A DNA stretch of 64,000 nucleotides, from contig NZ_AMQH01000016.1 in assembly GCF_000300195.1 (NCBI RefSeq), positions 122,774 to 186,773 of the forward strand, given 5' to 3'. This DNA comes from Clostridium tunisiense TJ. Its GTDB lineage: Bacteria; Bacillota; Clostridia; Clostridiales; Clostridiaceae. Within the stretch, counting starts at the first letter, position 1. Every line of letters starts with the position of its first letter. The notes beneath the pieces are model-generated. The model saw only the letters and a program-made list of their open reading frames with translations, was not told the DNA's origin and did not search any database. Position numbers and translations under genes: made by a program. Below are positions 43,943 to 50,956 of this stretch, in pieces.

Positions 43943-45148
43943 TTACCATAATTTAAATAATCCCACTGCTGCTTTCGCAATTTTATAAACAGGGGTTTCA
44001 AGTTCTTTTTTCACATTTTTTAATTCCTTACGAATTTCAATATTCTGAGGACAGTGCTTTTCACATTTTCCACAATCCACACACTGAGATGCACTGCTTG
44101 GAGTCTTCCTCATTACAGTACACATTATATAATCACGCCAACCTGATTTTCTATTCTCTGAATATATCATATTGTAGCTGTGGAAGGCCCCAGGGATATC
44201 AACACCCTTATGACAAGGCATGCAGTAGCCACATCCTGTACATCCAACCTTTATATTCTTATTTATCTCACTTTTAACCCGGTCTATTAAAGCAAAATCT
44301 TCTTCTGAAAACTCACCAACTTTAACTTTTGAGGCAACTCTTATATTTTCTCTTATCATTTCAAGAGAATTCATACCAGATAAAACTGAGGTAACCGACT
44401 CTTGGTTCCATAACCATCTAAAGGCCCATTCAGCAGGAGTTCGGTTTCTTAAATCCTGCTGAAAAATATCCTTTGCCTTTTCTGGAAGCAGGTTCACAAG
44501 TCTTCCACCTCTAAGTGGCTCCATTATAATAACTGGTATCCCCTTTTTACTTGCGTAATCAAGACCTCTTCTACCCGCTTGACTGTGCTCATCAATATAG
44601 TTGTATTGAATCTGGCAAAAATCCCAATCATAGGCATCTACTAATTTTATAAACATATCAGTATTTCCATGATAGGAAAACCCTATATTTCGGATTTGAC
44701 CACTATCCATTTTTTCCTTTATCCACTCTTCTACTCCTAAAGCTTTTAAACGCTGCCAAGTATCCACATCTGTGAGCATATGCATTAAATAATAATCCAC
44801 ATAATCTGTCTGTAGCCTCCTAAGCTGTTCCCCAAAATACTTTTCCAGGCTGTTTTTGGATTTAACCATATAGTGTGGAAGCTTGGTTGCTATATACACT
44901 TTTTCTCTGCAGGAGTTTCTTTTAAGTATCTCACCAAGGGTTGCTTCACTTCCTGAATAAACATAAGCAGTATCAAAATAATTCACACCACTTTCAATGG
45001 CTTCCATCACTTCTTTTTCAGCTCTGTCCAAATCAATGCTAGTACCTTTTTTTGTAAATCTCATGCACCCATAACCAAGGATAGATATTTTGTTACCCTT
45101 TTTATCTCTCCTATATTGCATAACTTTTTTGCCTTCTTCTGACTTCAT
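43943..45148 (-). CDS. Aldo/keto reductase with C-terminal 2x[4Fe-4S] domain
   Basis: This 401-residue protein is a TIM-barrel aldo/keto reductase. ISILGYGCMRFTKKG opens the barrel, YFDTAYVYSGSEATLG has the catalytic Asp/Tyr, YIATKLPHY the Lys and YYLMHMLTD the His. The last 90 residues are ferredoxin-like: VGCTGCGYCMPCHKGVDIPG and QCVDCGKCEKHCPQN, eight cysteines for two clusters. Such fusions are common in clostridia and act as electron-coupled oxidoreductases of unknown substrate. Start: either the ATG at 45148 (AGGGG upstream) or MQYRRDKKG nine codons later (AGAAGG upstream). Confidence 0.9.
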   Translation of the reverse strand: MKSEEGKKVMQYRRDKKGNKISILGYGCMRFTKKGTSIDLDRAEKEVMEAIESGVNYFDTAYVYSGSEATLGEILKRNSCREKVYIATKLPHYMVKSKNSLEKYFGEQLRRLQTDYVDYYLMHMLTDVDTWQRLKALGVEEWIKEKMDSGQIRNIGFSYHGNTDMFIKLVDAYDWDFCQIQYNYIDEHSQAGRRGLDYASKKGIPVIIMEPLRGGRLVNLLPEKAKDIFQQDLRNRTPAEWAFRWLWNQESVTSVLSGMNSLEMIRENIRVASKVKVGEFSEEDFALIDRVKSEINKNIKVGCTGCGYCMPCHKGVDIPGAFHSYNMIYSENRKSGWRDYIMCTVMRKTPSSASQCVDCGKCEKHCPQNIEIRKELKNVKKELETPVYKIAKAAVGLFKLW

Positions 45149-45520
45149 TCAGTACATCCCCTTATATTTATAGATATGCAAGCTCAATAAGTGCAATATT
45201 TTTAAATCTGAAAATCTATTGATATTTTAAACATCTTATATTTTTACAGTAATTTGAGCTTGAAAGGAATTAATATTTTTTCTTCTCATCTTTTGGTATA
45301 AATCACTTCTTGGAAGTAATATTTCAAACATTGAAGTGGTTTCTCTATAATTAATGCCAATATTGTGGATTCAAAAAAACACTGTTTCTTTGTATTGTAT
45401 ATATGTTCTAGTAAGGAAAATACATTTTAGTAATTATTCAATAATCACAACCCTAATTACAAAAGTATAAACTTTAATAGAACATATTTACATGAAATCA
45501 GTGCTTATTCTTTTTAGTTA
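45149..45520. other. Intergenic stretch with AKR promoter region
   Basis: Contains the motif shared with the nitroreductase gene (45235-45285). No gene. Confidence 0.6.
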
Positions 45521-45871
45521 TTATTTTCTTAAAATCTTGTCCATGGCTTTTCCTTTTGCTAACTCATCGATGAGTTTATCTAAATAGCGAATTTCTTTCA
45601 TAGTTGAATCTTCCATATCTTCCACTCGCACCCCACAAACCACACCTTTGATTAAATTCCTTGAAGGATTAAGCTTTGGAGCTTCAGCAAAAAAGGTTTC
45701 ATAGTCTGTCTCTTTTTCCAGTTGTGCTTCTAACTCTTCCTGGCTATATCCCGTAAGCCAACAGATAATTTCATCCACTTCTGCTTTCCTTCGTCCCTTT
45801 TTCTCTGCCTTTGCAACCAAAAGAGGATAAACTCTTGCAATACTCATTGTATATACATTATGTTTAGCCAT
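45521..45871 (-). CDS. DUF2200 protein
   Basis: This 116-residue protein matches DUF2200 over its whole length: [80 protein letters not shown] and a Lys-rich end. The family is widespread and uncharacterised. Single gene behind GAGGTTTTTTT. Confidence 0.85.
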   Translation of the reverse strand: MAKHNVYTMSIARVYPLLVAKAEKKGRRKAEVDEIICWLTGYSQEELEAQLEKETDYETFFAEAPKLNPSRNLIKGVVCGVRVEDMEDSTMKEIRYLDKLIDELAKGKAMDKILRK

Positions 45872-46119
45872 AAAAAAACCTCACTTAAATAATTTTATTA
45901 AACAATTTTCTCTATTATATCACAAAAATAATTCATTTTAATGAAAATTATGCTTATTTTTTTTGTGAATCCAATAAAATATTCTACCTCCCATAAATTA
46001 CCTTCAAACATTATAGGAATATTCCCTCACCATTTTTATAACATTTGTAGATGATGAATTATTTGATCCTTACATATAATTAATGGCTTTGAATATTATC
46101 CACATTTAGTATTATATGG

Positions 46120-46125
46120 TATAAT
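46120..46125 (+). promoter_or_regulatory. Extended -10 promoter of the GNAT gene
   Basis: TATGGTATAAT (TGn TATAAT), 58 bp before the start codon; no clear -35. Confidence 0.5.
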
Positions 46126-46183
46126 TTACTTGTAGATTGTTTGAAATTATTAAATATTATTGTGAGAATAGGAGAATAACTCA

Positions 46184-46669
46184 ATGAGAATTCAACTGAA
46201 AAAAACTTCACTTAAACCCATAGAAATTTCATCTCAATTTCAAGTAAAGAAATTACTTTTAGAAGGCATTGAATTAGAAGAAAAGCTAAAGTGTTACCTA
46301 TCAAAATTTATAGTAGGAATATTAGACCCAGATACTGCAGGACTAAAGCCAGATAAATTTATTAGTAATCTTCAAAAGGGTATTTTGGGTGATTTTTCTA
46401 ATAGATATATTATCACTGCACATGATAATAATGAAACTATTGGTATTTTAATAGGATTGCCCCAAAAAGAGCAACTATTACATATTTACTCACTACATAT
46501 TTCACCAGAATATCGTTATAAAGGTGTTGGCTCTACACTATTATCTCAATGTATAAATGATATGTGTGCAAGCAATGTAACAGGCCTTATTATAGACGTT
46601 CATATGGATAATACACCTGCCTATAATTTATATAAAAAATTCAATTTTATTGAAATTACAGATAAGTAA
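46184..46669 (+). CDS. GNAT family N-acetyltransferase
   Basis: This 161-residue protein has the GNAT core in its second half: YIITAHDNNETIGILIG, LHIYSLHISPEYRYKGVGST (the acetyl-CoA pyrophosphate loop R-x-x-G-x-G), LIIDVHMDNTPAYNLYKKFN. Substrate unknown. AGGAG lies 9 nt before the ATG; a terminator follows at once. Confidence 0.85.
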   Translation: MRIQLKKTSLKPIEISSQFQVKKLLLEGIELEEKLKCYLSKFIVGILDPDTAGLKPDKFISNLQKGILGDFSNRYIITAHDNNETIGILIGLPQKEQLLHIYSLHISPEYRYKGVGSTLLSQCINDMCASNVTGLIIDVHMDNTPAYNLYKKFNFIEITDK

Positions 46670-46670
46670 T

Positions 46671-46700
46671 GCCAGGTAGAATATTTCCGCCTGGCTCTTA
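46671..46700 (+). terminator. Terminator GCCAGG/CCTGGC
   Basis: Starts right behind the GNAT stop codon; T-rich tail. Confidence 0.7.
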
Positions 46701-46751
46701 GTTAATTCATCCAAACCTATATATCTTTTTTGTAAATCTTTCTAACTATTA

Positions 46752-47090
46752 TTAAGCAAAATACTGTTTTAATTCATCCAAACTCGTTATATCAAAAATC
46801 TCTGTTGCAATAACTTCTATAGTTTCCTCAGGGAGACCTTTAATTTTATTTTTATACTCTTCAGGTAAGGATTTAAATTTTTTGATTAATAATTTAATAA
46901 GCATCTCTGCTTTTCCTTCTTGTTTTCCTTATATTTTCCCTTCTAGCTTCCCTTCCTCTTTACCATTTTCTCTTATCATCCTACCAATTTCAGTCATTGT
47001 AAACACCTCCATAAACTTTTTCTTACTTTCCCTATCTCCAAACTTTTCAAAGAGAGCATATAGTAAAGACATGCATTTTAACTTCCTTTT
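46752..47090 (-). pseudogene. Rpn/DUF4351-like C-terminal remnant with in-frame stop
   Basis: The minus strand reads MSLLYALFEKFGDRESKKKF, EVFTMTEIGRMIRENGKEEG, KLEGKI, stop (TAA), GKQEGKAEMLIKLLIKKFKS, LPEEYKNKIKGLPEETIEVI and EIFDITSLDELKQYFA. This is the C-terminal part of another Rpn branch, related to the end of the gene at 6198-7109 (LLNIKFNGLPSDLEEKIKKL). The nuclease core is missing. Confidence 0.65.
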
Positions 47091-47116
47091 ATATTAGCCT
47101 AGGTCAAGTCTTAAAA

Positions 47117-47171
47117 AGCTCCCTTAATGGTGCACAGTATTATTGCTTAACTATGTACCGTAAAGGGAGCG
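47117..47171 (-). terminator. Long hairpin GCTCCCTTTACGGTACA.../...TGTGCACCATTAAGGGAGC, copy 1
   Basis: Imperfect 20-bp stem with TTAAGCAATAAT loop, followed on the minus strand by TTTTT, 30 bp past the Rpn small ORF at 47201. A near-identical copy is at 47729-47783. Confidence 0.7.
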
Positions 47172-47200
47172 TATCGATACTTACAAAATGGTTTCGTCTT

Positions 47201-47371
47201 CTAATTCACTGCTTCTTTAGCAATTTCTTTAACTCTTTCTAAATTTAATTCTGTTATTTCTGCCACAATTTCAATATTAAAACCCTTAAGTAGTAGATTT
47301 TTTGCTATACGCTCAGCATTTTTTTCTGCTCCTCTTTTTTCAACCTCTGGATCATAAAAACTTTTAAACAT
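47201..47371 (-). CDS. Stand-alone Rpn tail ORF, 56 codons
   Basis: ATG at 47369-47371 with AAGGTGAT (47379-47386) 7 nt upstream. The product starts MFKSFYDPEVEKRGAEKNAE and ends VKEIAKEAVN, colinear with the last 56 residues of the full-length Rpn protein. Upstream, there is no Rpn linker in frame; instead, after 40 bp, a second copy of the same tail ends (47412). A long hairpin terminator follows. A GTG four codons earlier is possible but lies inside the Shine-Dalgarno. Candidate small antagonist of Rpn nucleases. Confidence 0.55.
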   Translation of the reverse strand: MFKSFYDPEVEKRGAEKNAERIAKNLLLKGFNIEIVAEITELNLERVKEIAKEAVN

Positions 47372-47411
47372 AGTTTCAATCACCTTACATAGACCTTTGT
47401 AATTTGAGATT

Positions 47412-47582
47412 CTAATTCAGTATTTCTTTTGCTAATTCTTTAACCTTCTCTATACTTAACCCAGTGTTTTTTGCAACACGTTCACAGCTTAAGCCATCAT
47501 TTAGCAAATTTTTAGCTATATTTTCCTTTGCCTTCTCCTCACCCCTTTTTTCAACCTCTGGGTCATAAAAGCTTTTAAACAT
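47412..47582 (-). CDS. Internal Rpn tail ORF, 56 codons, with ideal SD
   Basis: ATG at 47580-47582, AAGGAGGT at 47590-47597, spacing 7 nt. Begins MFKSFYDPEVEKRGEEKAKE, ends VKELAKEILN. It is followed 40 bp downstream by the stand-alone copy at 47201-47371, an arrangement repeated at 54717-55110. Confidence 0.55.
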   Translation of the reverse strand: MFKSFYDPEVEKRGEEKAKENIAKNLLNDGLSCERVAKNTGLSIEKVKELAKEILN

Positions 47583-47727
47583 AGTTTCAACCTCCTTACT
47601 TAATCCTTTATAGTAATTATAGTTATCTATAAAATAATCATTTAAATTCTTTATTACTGCTAGCATTTCATTATAATCTTCTAAGGTAATTTTATCACAT
47701 TTATAAGCCTCACTGATAGCTTCAAAA
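47412..47727 (-). pseudogene. Rpn C-terminal fragment
   Basis: SEAYKCDKITLEDYNEMLAV, LNDYFIDNYNYYKGLSKEVE, and the complete tail. Homology ends abruptly at 47727, where the second long hairpin begins, so the 5' part was lost at that point. The last 171 nt form an intact small ORF (next entry). Confidence 0.75.
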
Positions 47728-47728
47728 A

Positions 47729-47783
47729 ACTCCCTTTATGGTGCACAGTATTATTGCTTAAACTGTATACCACAAAGGGAGCT
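47729..47783 (-). terminator. Long hairpin, copy 2 (terminator of mutT)
   Basis: GCTCCCTTTGTGGTATACAG and CTGTGCACCATAAAGGGAG arms, then TTTTTT on the minus strand, 25 bp after the MutT stop. Confidence 0.75.
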
Positions 47784-47808
47784 CTAAATTATTGTAACTA
47801 TAACTTTT

Positions 47809-48207
47809 TTATAGTATTTCCTTAACTAAAAGTTCAACAGCTGGAATATCTGCTGGAGCCCAGTTAAGGGACTTTAAGTTTTCCTTTTTAAGCCATATAA
47901 GCTTATCGTGCTCCGATGCTATAGGCTCACCTTCAACAATACGGCACTTAACCGTAATTAAATTAACAATAAAGTTATCGTATTCATGAGTATTATCATG
48001 AAAAACTTCCTTAAATTCAATGTGACAGCCTAGTTCTTCTCTAATTTCTCTAACTATAGTGTCACTGATTTCCTCGCCTTGCTCAACCTTGCCACCTGGA
48101 AATTCCCACAGATTTGGGATAGACATCTTTGTGGATCTAAGAGCACATAAAACCTCTGAGTTTTTATTTTCAATAATTGCACCTACAACTTTAACTAGTT
48201 TTTTCAT
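47809..48207 (-). CDS. MutT/NUDIX NTP pyrophosphohydrolase
   Basis: This 132-residue protein starts at the ATG at 48205-48207 (MKKLVKVVGAIIENKNSEVL). The Nudix box is complete: GGKVEQGEEISDTIVREIRE followed by ELGCHI. WEFPGG before it and the size match the (d)NTP pyrophosphatase MutT/CTP-ase group that cleans 8-oxo-dGTP or modified nucleotides. Fragments of this gene are scattered at 30.6, 50.2, 55.4 and 56.1 kb, so it is a member of a once larger paralogue family here. Confidence 0.88.
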   Translation of the reverse strand: MKKLVKVVGAIIENKNSEVLCALRSTKMSIPNLWEFPGGKVEQGEEISDTIVREIREELGCHIEFKEVFHDNTHEYDNFIVNLITVKCRIVEGEPIASEHDKLIWLKKENLKSLNWAPADIPAVELLVKEIL

Positions 48208-48493
48208 TTGAAACACCCCGGCAATAGTTTAACATATTGAGCTGGAGTTTTGAATATCTTCAATTGTAAATTGTAGCATGATTATTAAAATACTTATTCC
48301 CTGTTCAGGACTTCCTTACAATTGCCTTAATTATATACTGGTGAGGGTATTTATTTTATTGCTATTAGTTATGATAGAGTTCCCCGTAACGGTTATAACG
48401 TAGACTTTTTTACTTATGATTTTTAAATATTACTTATAAAAAATCATTACTCATATGATGGCTACCATCTTAAGTTGATAATTCATGGCAGCA

Positions 48494-49276
48494 TCACTTT
48501 AAAGTTACATATATAATTCTATGATTGCAGATGAATCCCGACTTTTCCAATGTTTTTCTTGATGCTATATTTTTAGGGTTGCAGCAAGCCATCGGCCTTA
48601 AATTATTCCTATAACAATGTTCCTTAAGCAGAGTTATAATATATGTTCCGACACCTTTTTTACGATATTCATCTGCTACAATAATTCCTATATCACCATA
48701 TTGTTCATTTGATTTGAATATTCTAAATTCACCTATTCCTAGTAAAATGTCATCACTATATAGTACGAATAGTTGATTGTTTTCTATTAAATCTTCATAA
48801 TAACCTTCAAATGCAGGGTCACATTTTGTTTTTATAGCGCCTATATCATTGCTTTTAGCTAACTGGAAGGACACATCTTTAAAATTATCCAATTCATATT
48901 TTATATTTTTGTTATCAGTAAAAAGATAACAATCTATAGATATACTCTTCTGATAATCAAGACACAAAGATAGAAACTCTGCCTCTTTAGTAGAAACAGT
49001 AGCATTTTCGGCAATATTATTCGCAATGATATATTCAAGAATCTCTGGTGCATGTATAAAATTCTCTGTAAAAGTATAGAATTGTACTAAAGTTTTTTTG
49101 GAATCGACGAAAAAATGACCTGCTTTCTTTCCATTATAAATAATTGTATAGCACTGGGCATTCCCTATAATTACATTTTCCCAGTAACCATCTATTGGCG
49201 ATGCTAAAGTCTTAATATACTCTTTATTCAAAATAAATCTTTCTTCTGATGATGTTACTTTCTCTACTTGTATCAT
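48494..49276 (-). CDS. GNAT family N-acetyltransferase (260 residues)
   Basis: The start is the ATG at 49274-49276 behind GGGGGAA. The N-terminal 130 residues are a degenerate GNAT-like half (YIKTLASPIDGYWENVIIGN). The C-terminal half is a true GNAT domain: LFVLYSDDILLGIGEFRIF, YGDIGIIVADEYRKKGVGTY (acetyl-CoA loop) and CNPKNIASRKTLEKSGFICN. Substrate unknown. The neighbouring NERD remnant ends 27 bp upstream. Confidence 0.85.
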   Translation of the reverse strand: MIQVEKVTSSEERFILNKEYIKTLASPIDGYWENVIIGNAQCYTIIYNGKKAGHFFVDSKKTLVQFYTFTENFIHAPEILEYIIANNIAENATVSTKEAEFLSLCLDYQKSISIDCYLFTDNKNIKYELDNFKDVSFQLAKSNDIGAIKTKCDPAFEGYYEDLIENNQLFVLYSDDILLGIGEFRIFKSNEQYGDIGIIVADEYRKKGVGTYIITLLKEHCYRNNLRPMACCNPKNIASRKTLEKSGFICNHRIIYVTLK

Positions 49277-49302
49277 CAAATTCCCCCTTTTAATATCTTT
49301 TC

Positions 49303-49455
49303 TTATTCAATAAGTTCCTTCTTATCACTATTAGATAGCTTCTCACATAACTCTTCTAAATCATTAAGTTGTTTGTTTTGTTTGCTAAATTCCTTAACAA
49401 ATATTGGCTTATCAATCTTTTTGCCTTTACCAAATAAAAGCCCTAGTAATGACAT
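49303..49455 (-). pseudogene. NERD-domain gene N-terminal remnant (50 codons)
   Basis: MSLLGLLFGKGKKIDKPIFV, KEFSKQNKQLNDLEELCEKL and SDKKELIE, stop. These are the first 50 residues of clostridial NERD nuclease-related proteins; a CAA-to-TAA change would explain the stop, and the rest of the gene is gone. Sister remnant at 3500-3670 with homologous upstream sequence. Confidence 0.65.
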
Positions 49456-49548
49456 TTAAAATTCTTCAACTTTTGATTTCCATTTTTTACATTATAATTC
49501 ATATTATAACATCTATATACTGAAAGATTTGTTGAATAATGTCAAAAT

Positions 49549-49580
49549 GTCCAAACAATTAGAAATTTAATTGTTTGGAC
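49549..49580. terminator. Hairpin GTCCAAACAATTA/TAATTGTTTGGAC
   Basis: 13-bp perfect arms, T-rich flank. Same family as 53508-53539. Confidence 0.7.
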
Positions 49581-49627
49581 ATTTTATCTGAACTGATTTA
49601 TTCCTCTGTATAAGTCCTTCATAATTA

Positions 49628-49636
49628 TGGTATAAT
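49628..49636 (+). promoter_or_regulatory. Extended -10 promoter of toxin copy 1
   Basis: TGGTATAAT with TATAAT at 49631-49636; leader of ~68 nt follows. Confidence 0.6.
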
Positions 49637-49669
49637 TGTAAAGTACAATTCAATAGTTAATCGTGGGCT

Positions 49670-49709
49670 ACTGGTATCACTTACCTCTTTTATGAAGGGA
49701 GGTGATACT
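49670..49709 (+). promoter_or_regulatory. SD-sequestering stem in the toxin leader
   Basis: GGTATCACTTACCTC pairs with GGGAGGTGATAC, which contains the Shine-Dalgarno of the toxin. Translation should be blocked until the stem opens, a hallmark of type I toxin mRNAs. Confidence 0.6.
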
Positions 49710-49710
49710 T

Positions 49711-49812
49711 ATGAGTAATGATGTTTTAACGTTACTATTTACTGGTGGATTATTTTTATTGGCACTATTAACATTTATAGTGTTACTTATGGATAAAATA
49801 TCAAAAAAATAG
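49711..49812 (+). CDS. Holin-like type I toxin, 33 residues, copy 1
   Basis: The peptide starts MSNDVLTLLFTGGLFLLALL and ends MDKISKK: one hydrophobic helix with a short polar start and a Lys-rich end, as in the TxpA/BsrG-type 'putative holin-like toxin' family. GGGAGGTGAT lies 5 nt before the ATG. Two terminators follow, at 49806-49846 and 49900-49929. A minus-strand TATAAT near 49958 could start an antisense RNA ending at the first hairpin, giving the 3'-overlap design of txpA/ratA. Overproduction would depolarise the membrane. Copy 3 at 55590 encodes the same peptide. Confidence 0.75.
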   Translation: MSNDVLTLLFTGGLFLLALLTFIVLLMDKISKK

Positions 49813-49846
49813 TAGCCCCGACTCGCAATTGGAAGCTACTATTTTT
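49806..49846. terminator. Hairpin AATAGTAGC/GCTACTATT after toxin 1
   Basis: Stem flanked by A and T runs, so it can end the toxin mRNA and also an antisense RNA from the other strand. Confidence 0.7.
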
Positions 49847-49950
49847 ATAAACTAAAAATTTAGTGATACCAGTTGCCTAAGCAACTAGAATTGTATATTA
49901 GTAGAGTGTTGACGCACTCTACTTTTTTTATTATTTGTATTTCTTACTTA
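49815..49950 (-). ncRNA. Candidate antisense RNA (antitoxin) to toxin 1
   Basis: Minus-strand TATAAT (about 49955-49960) would give a ~135-nt RNA containing the stems GTAGAGTGCGTCAACACTCTAC and TTGC-TTAG-GCAA and ending at the AATAGTAGC hairpin with U7. It would pair with the 3' part of the toxin mRNA. No transcript data; inference from layout only. Confidence 0.4.
49900..49929 (+). terminator. Terminator AGTAGAGTG/CACTCTACT-T7
   Basis: Perfect 9-bp stem, TTGACG loop, T7; end of the long toxin mRNA. Confidence 0.75.
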
Positions 49951-50528
49951 TATTATATCAAATTTTAGTAGAAAATAAACCTATATAATTTTAAAATTTA
50001 TTACGTCCATAAACCCAGTATATGGAAGTTAATTGAATCCTGATAATTTAATTTTATTTGCAAGTCTTCTTTATTCCAAATTTATTCTCATGTTATAACC
50101 ATGAGATGTGGACTCATCTCAATATTGAATCTTCCTTCTCTATAGCTTCCGTCACTAAAAGGTCCTCAACTGGAATTAAGAGACTTAAAATTTCCCTTCC
50201 CAATACATATATGCTTATAGTACTCCTTTGATGCTTTAGTTGTCGCACCGTCAATAATAAGATAATCATAGTATTATATTGTGATTATCCCACAAAAACT
50301 ACTCATTATTAATAAGCTACAATCTAAAACACAATATATAGTTGTATTGTCATATTTATTTCTACTATACCAGGTATAGAAATTTATGCTCAATACTTAT
50401 TGTGATTTAATCATATTCTATTTATTTAATCAGAAATACTGATGTCTCCAGAACTTGTATTGACATTAATTTTCTTATAAGGCCCATTTCCAATATTTGC
50501 AGTTGCTTCATGATGATCTTCATCTTTG

Positions 50529-50895
50529 CTTTATAGTGTTACTTATGGATAAAATATCAAAAAAATAGTAGCCCCGACTCGCAATTGGAAGCTACTATTT
50601 TTATAAACTAAAAATTTAGTGATACCAGTTGCCTAAGCAACTAGAATTGTATATTAGTAGAGTGTTGACGCACTCTACTTTTTTTATTATTTGTATTTCT
50701 TACTTATATTATATCAAATTTTAGTAGAAAATAAACCTATATAATTTTAAAATTTATTATGTCTATAAACCTAATATATAGAAGTTTATTGAATCCTGAT
50801 AATTTAAGTTTATTTATAAGTCTTTTTTATTCCAAATTTATTTTCATGATATAACCATGAAATGTGTACTCATTCCTATTTTTGAATCTTCATTC
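50529..50895 (+). pseudogene. Toxin locus copy 2, 5'-truncated
   Basis: Begins inside the toxin gene at CTTTATAGTGTTACTTATGG (last 12 codons, IVLLMDKISKK), with both terminator hairpins and a diverged downstream flank that matches 50040-50135 at about 85 percent by eye. The junction with the duplicated segment is at 50528/50529. Confidence 0.8.
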
Positions 50896-50956
50896 TCATT
50901 TTCTTTTGCTTTCTTTTAGTATATTCAATAGCCCAAGGTGTTGATTCTAAATTTAA

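Larger units (their letters stand above)
49604..50528. repeat. 0.93-kb duplicated segment, copy A
   Basis: Almost identical to 55482-56407. It contains the toxin locus, a decayed MutT 3' fragment (about 50155-50300, minus strand, with KASKEYYKHICIGKGNFKSL) and the last ~34 codons of the DUF4097 gene (50426-50528, minus). Since the complete DUF4097 gene is at the other copy, this one is the derivative. Confidence 0.9.

Noticed and set aside
43779..43988. Plus-strand ORF with LYLYLY and LCLCLC repeats
   Set aside because: It is only the translation of the hexanucleotide microsatellite and overlaps the end of the aldo/keto reductase; no ribosome binding site.
47117..47783. Pair of long hairpins as a MITE or target-flanking inverted repeats
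   Set aside because: Both are in the same orientation, each follows the stop of a minus-strand gene and ends in a T run, so they are duplicated terminators.
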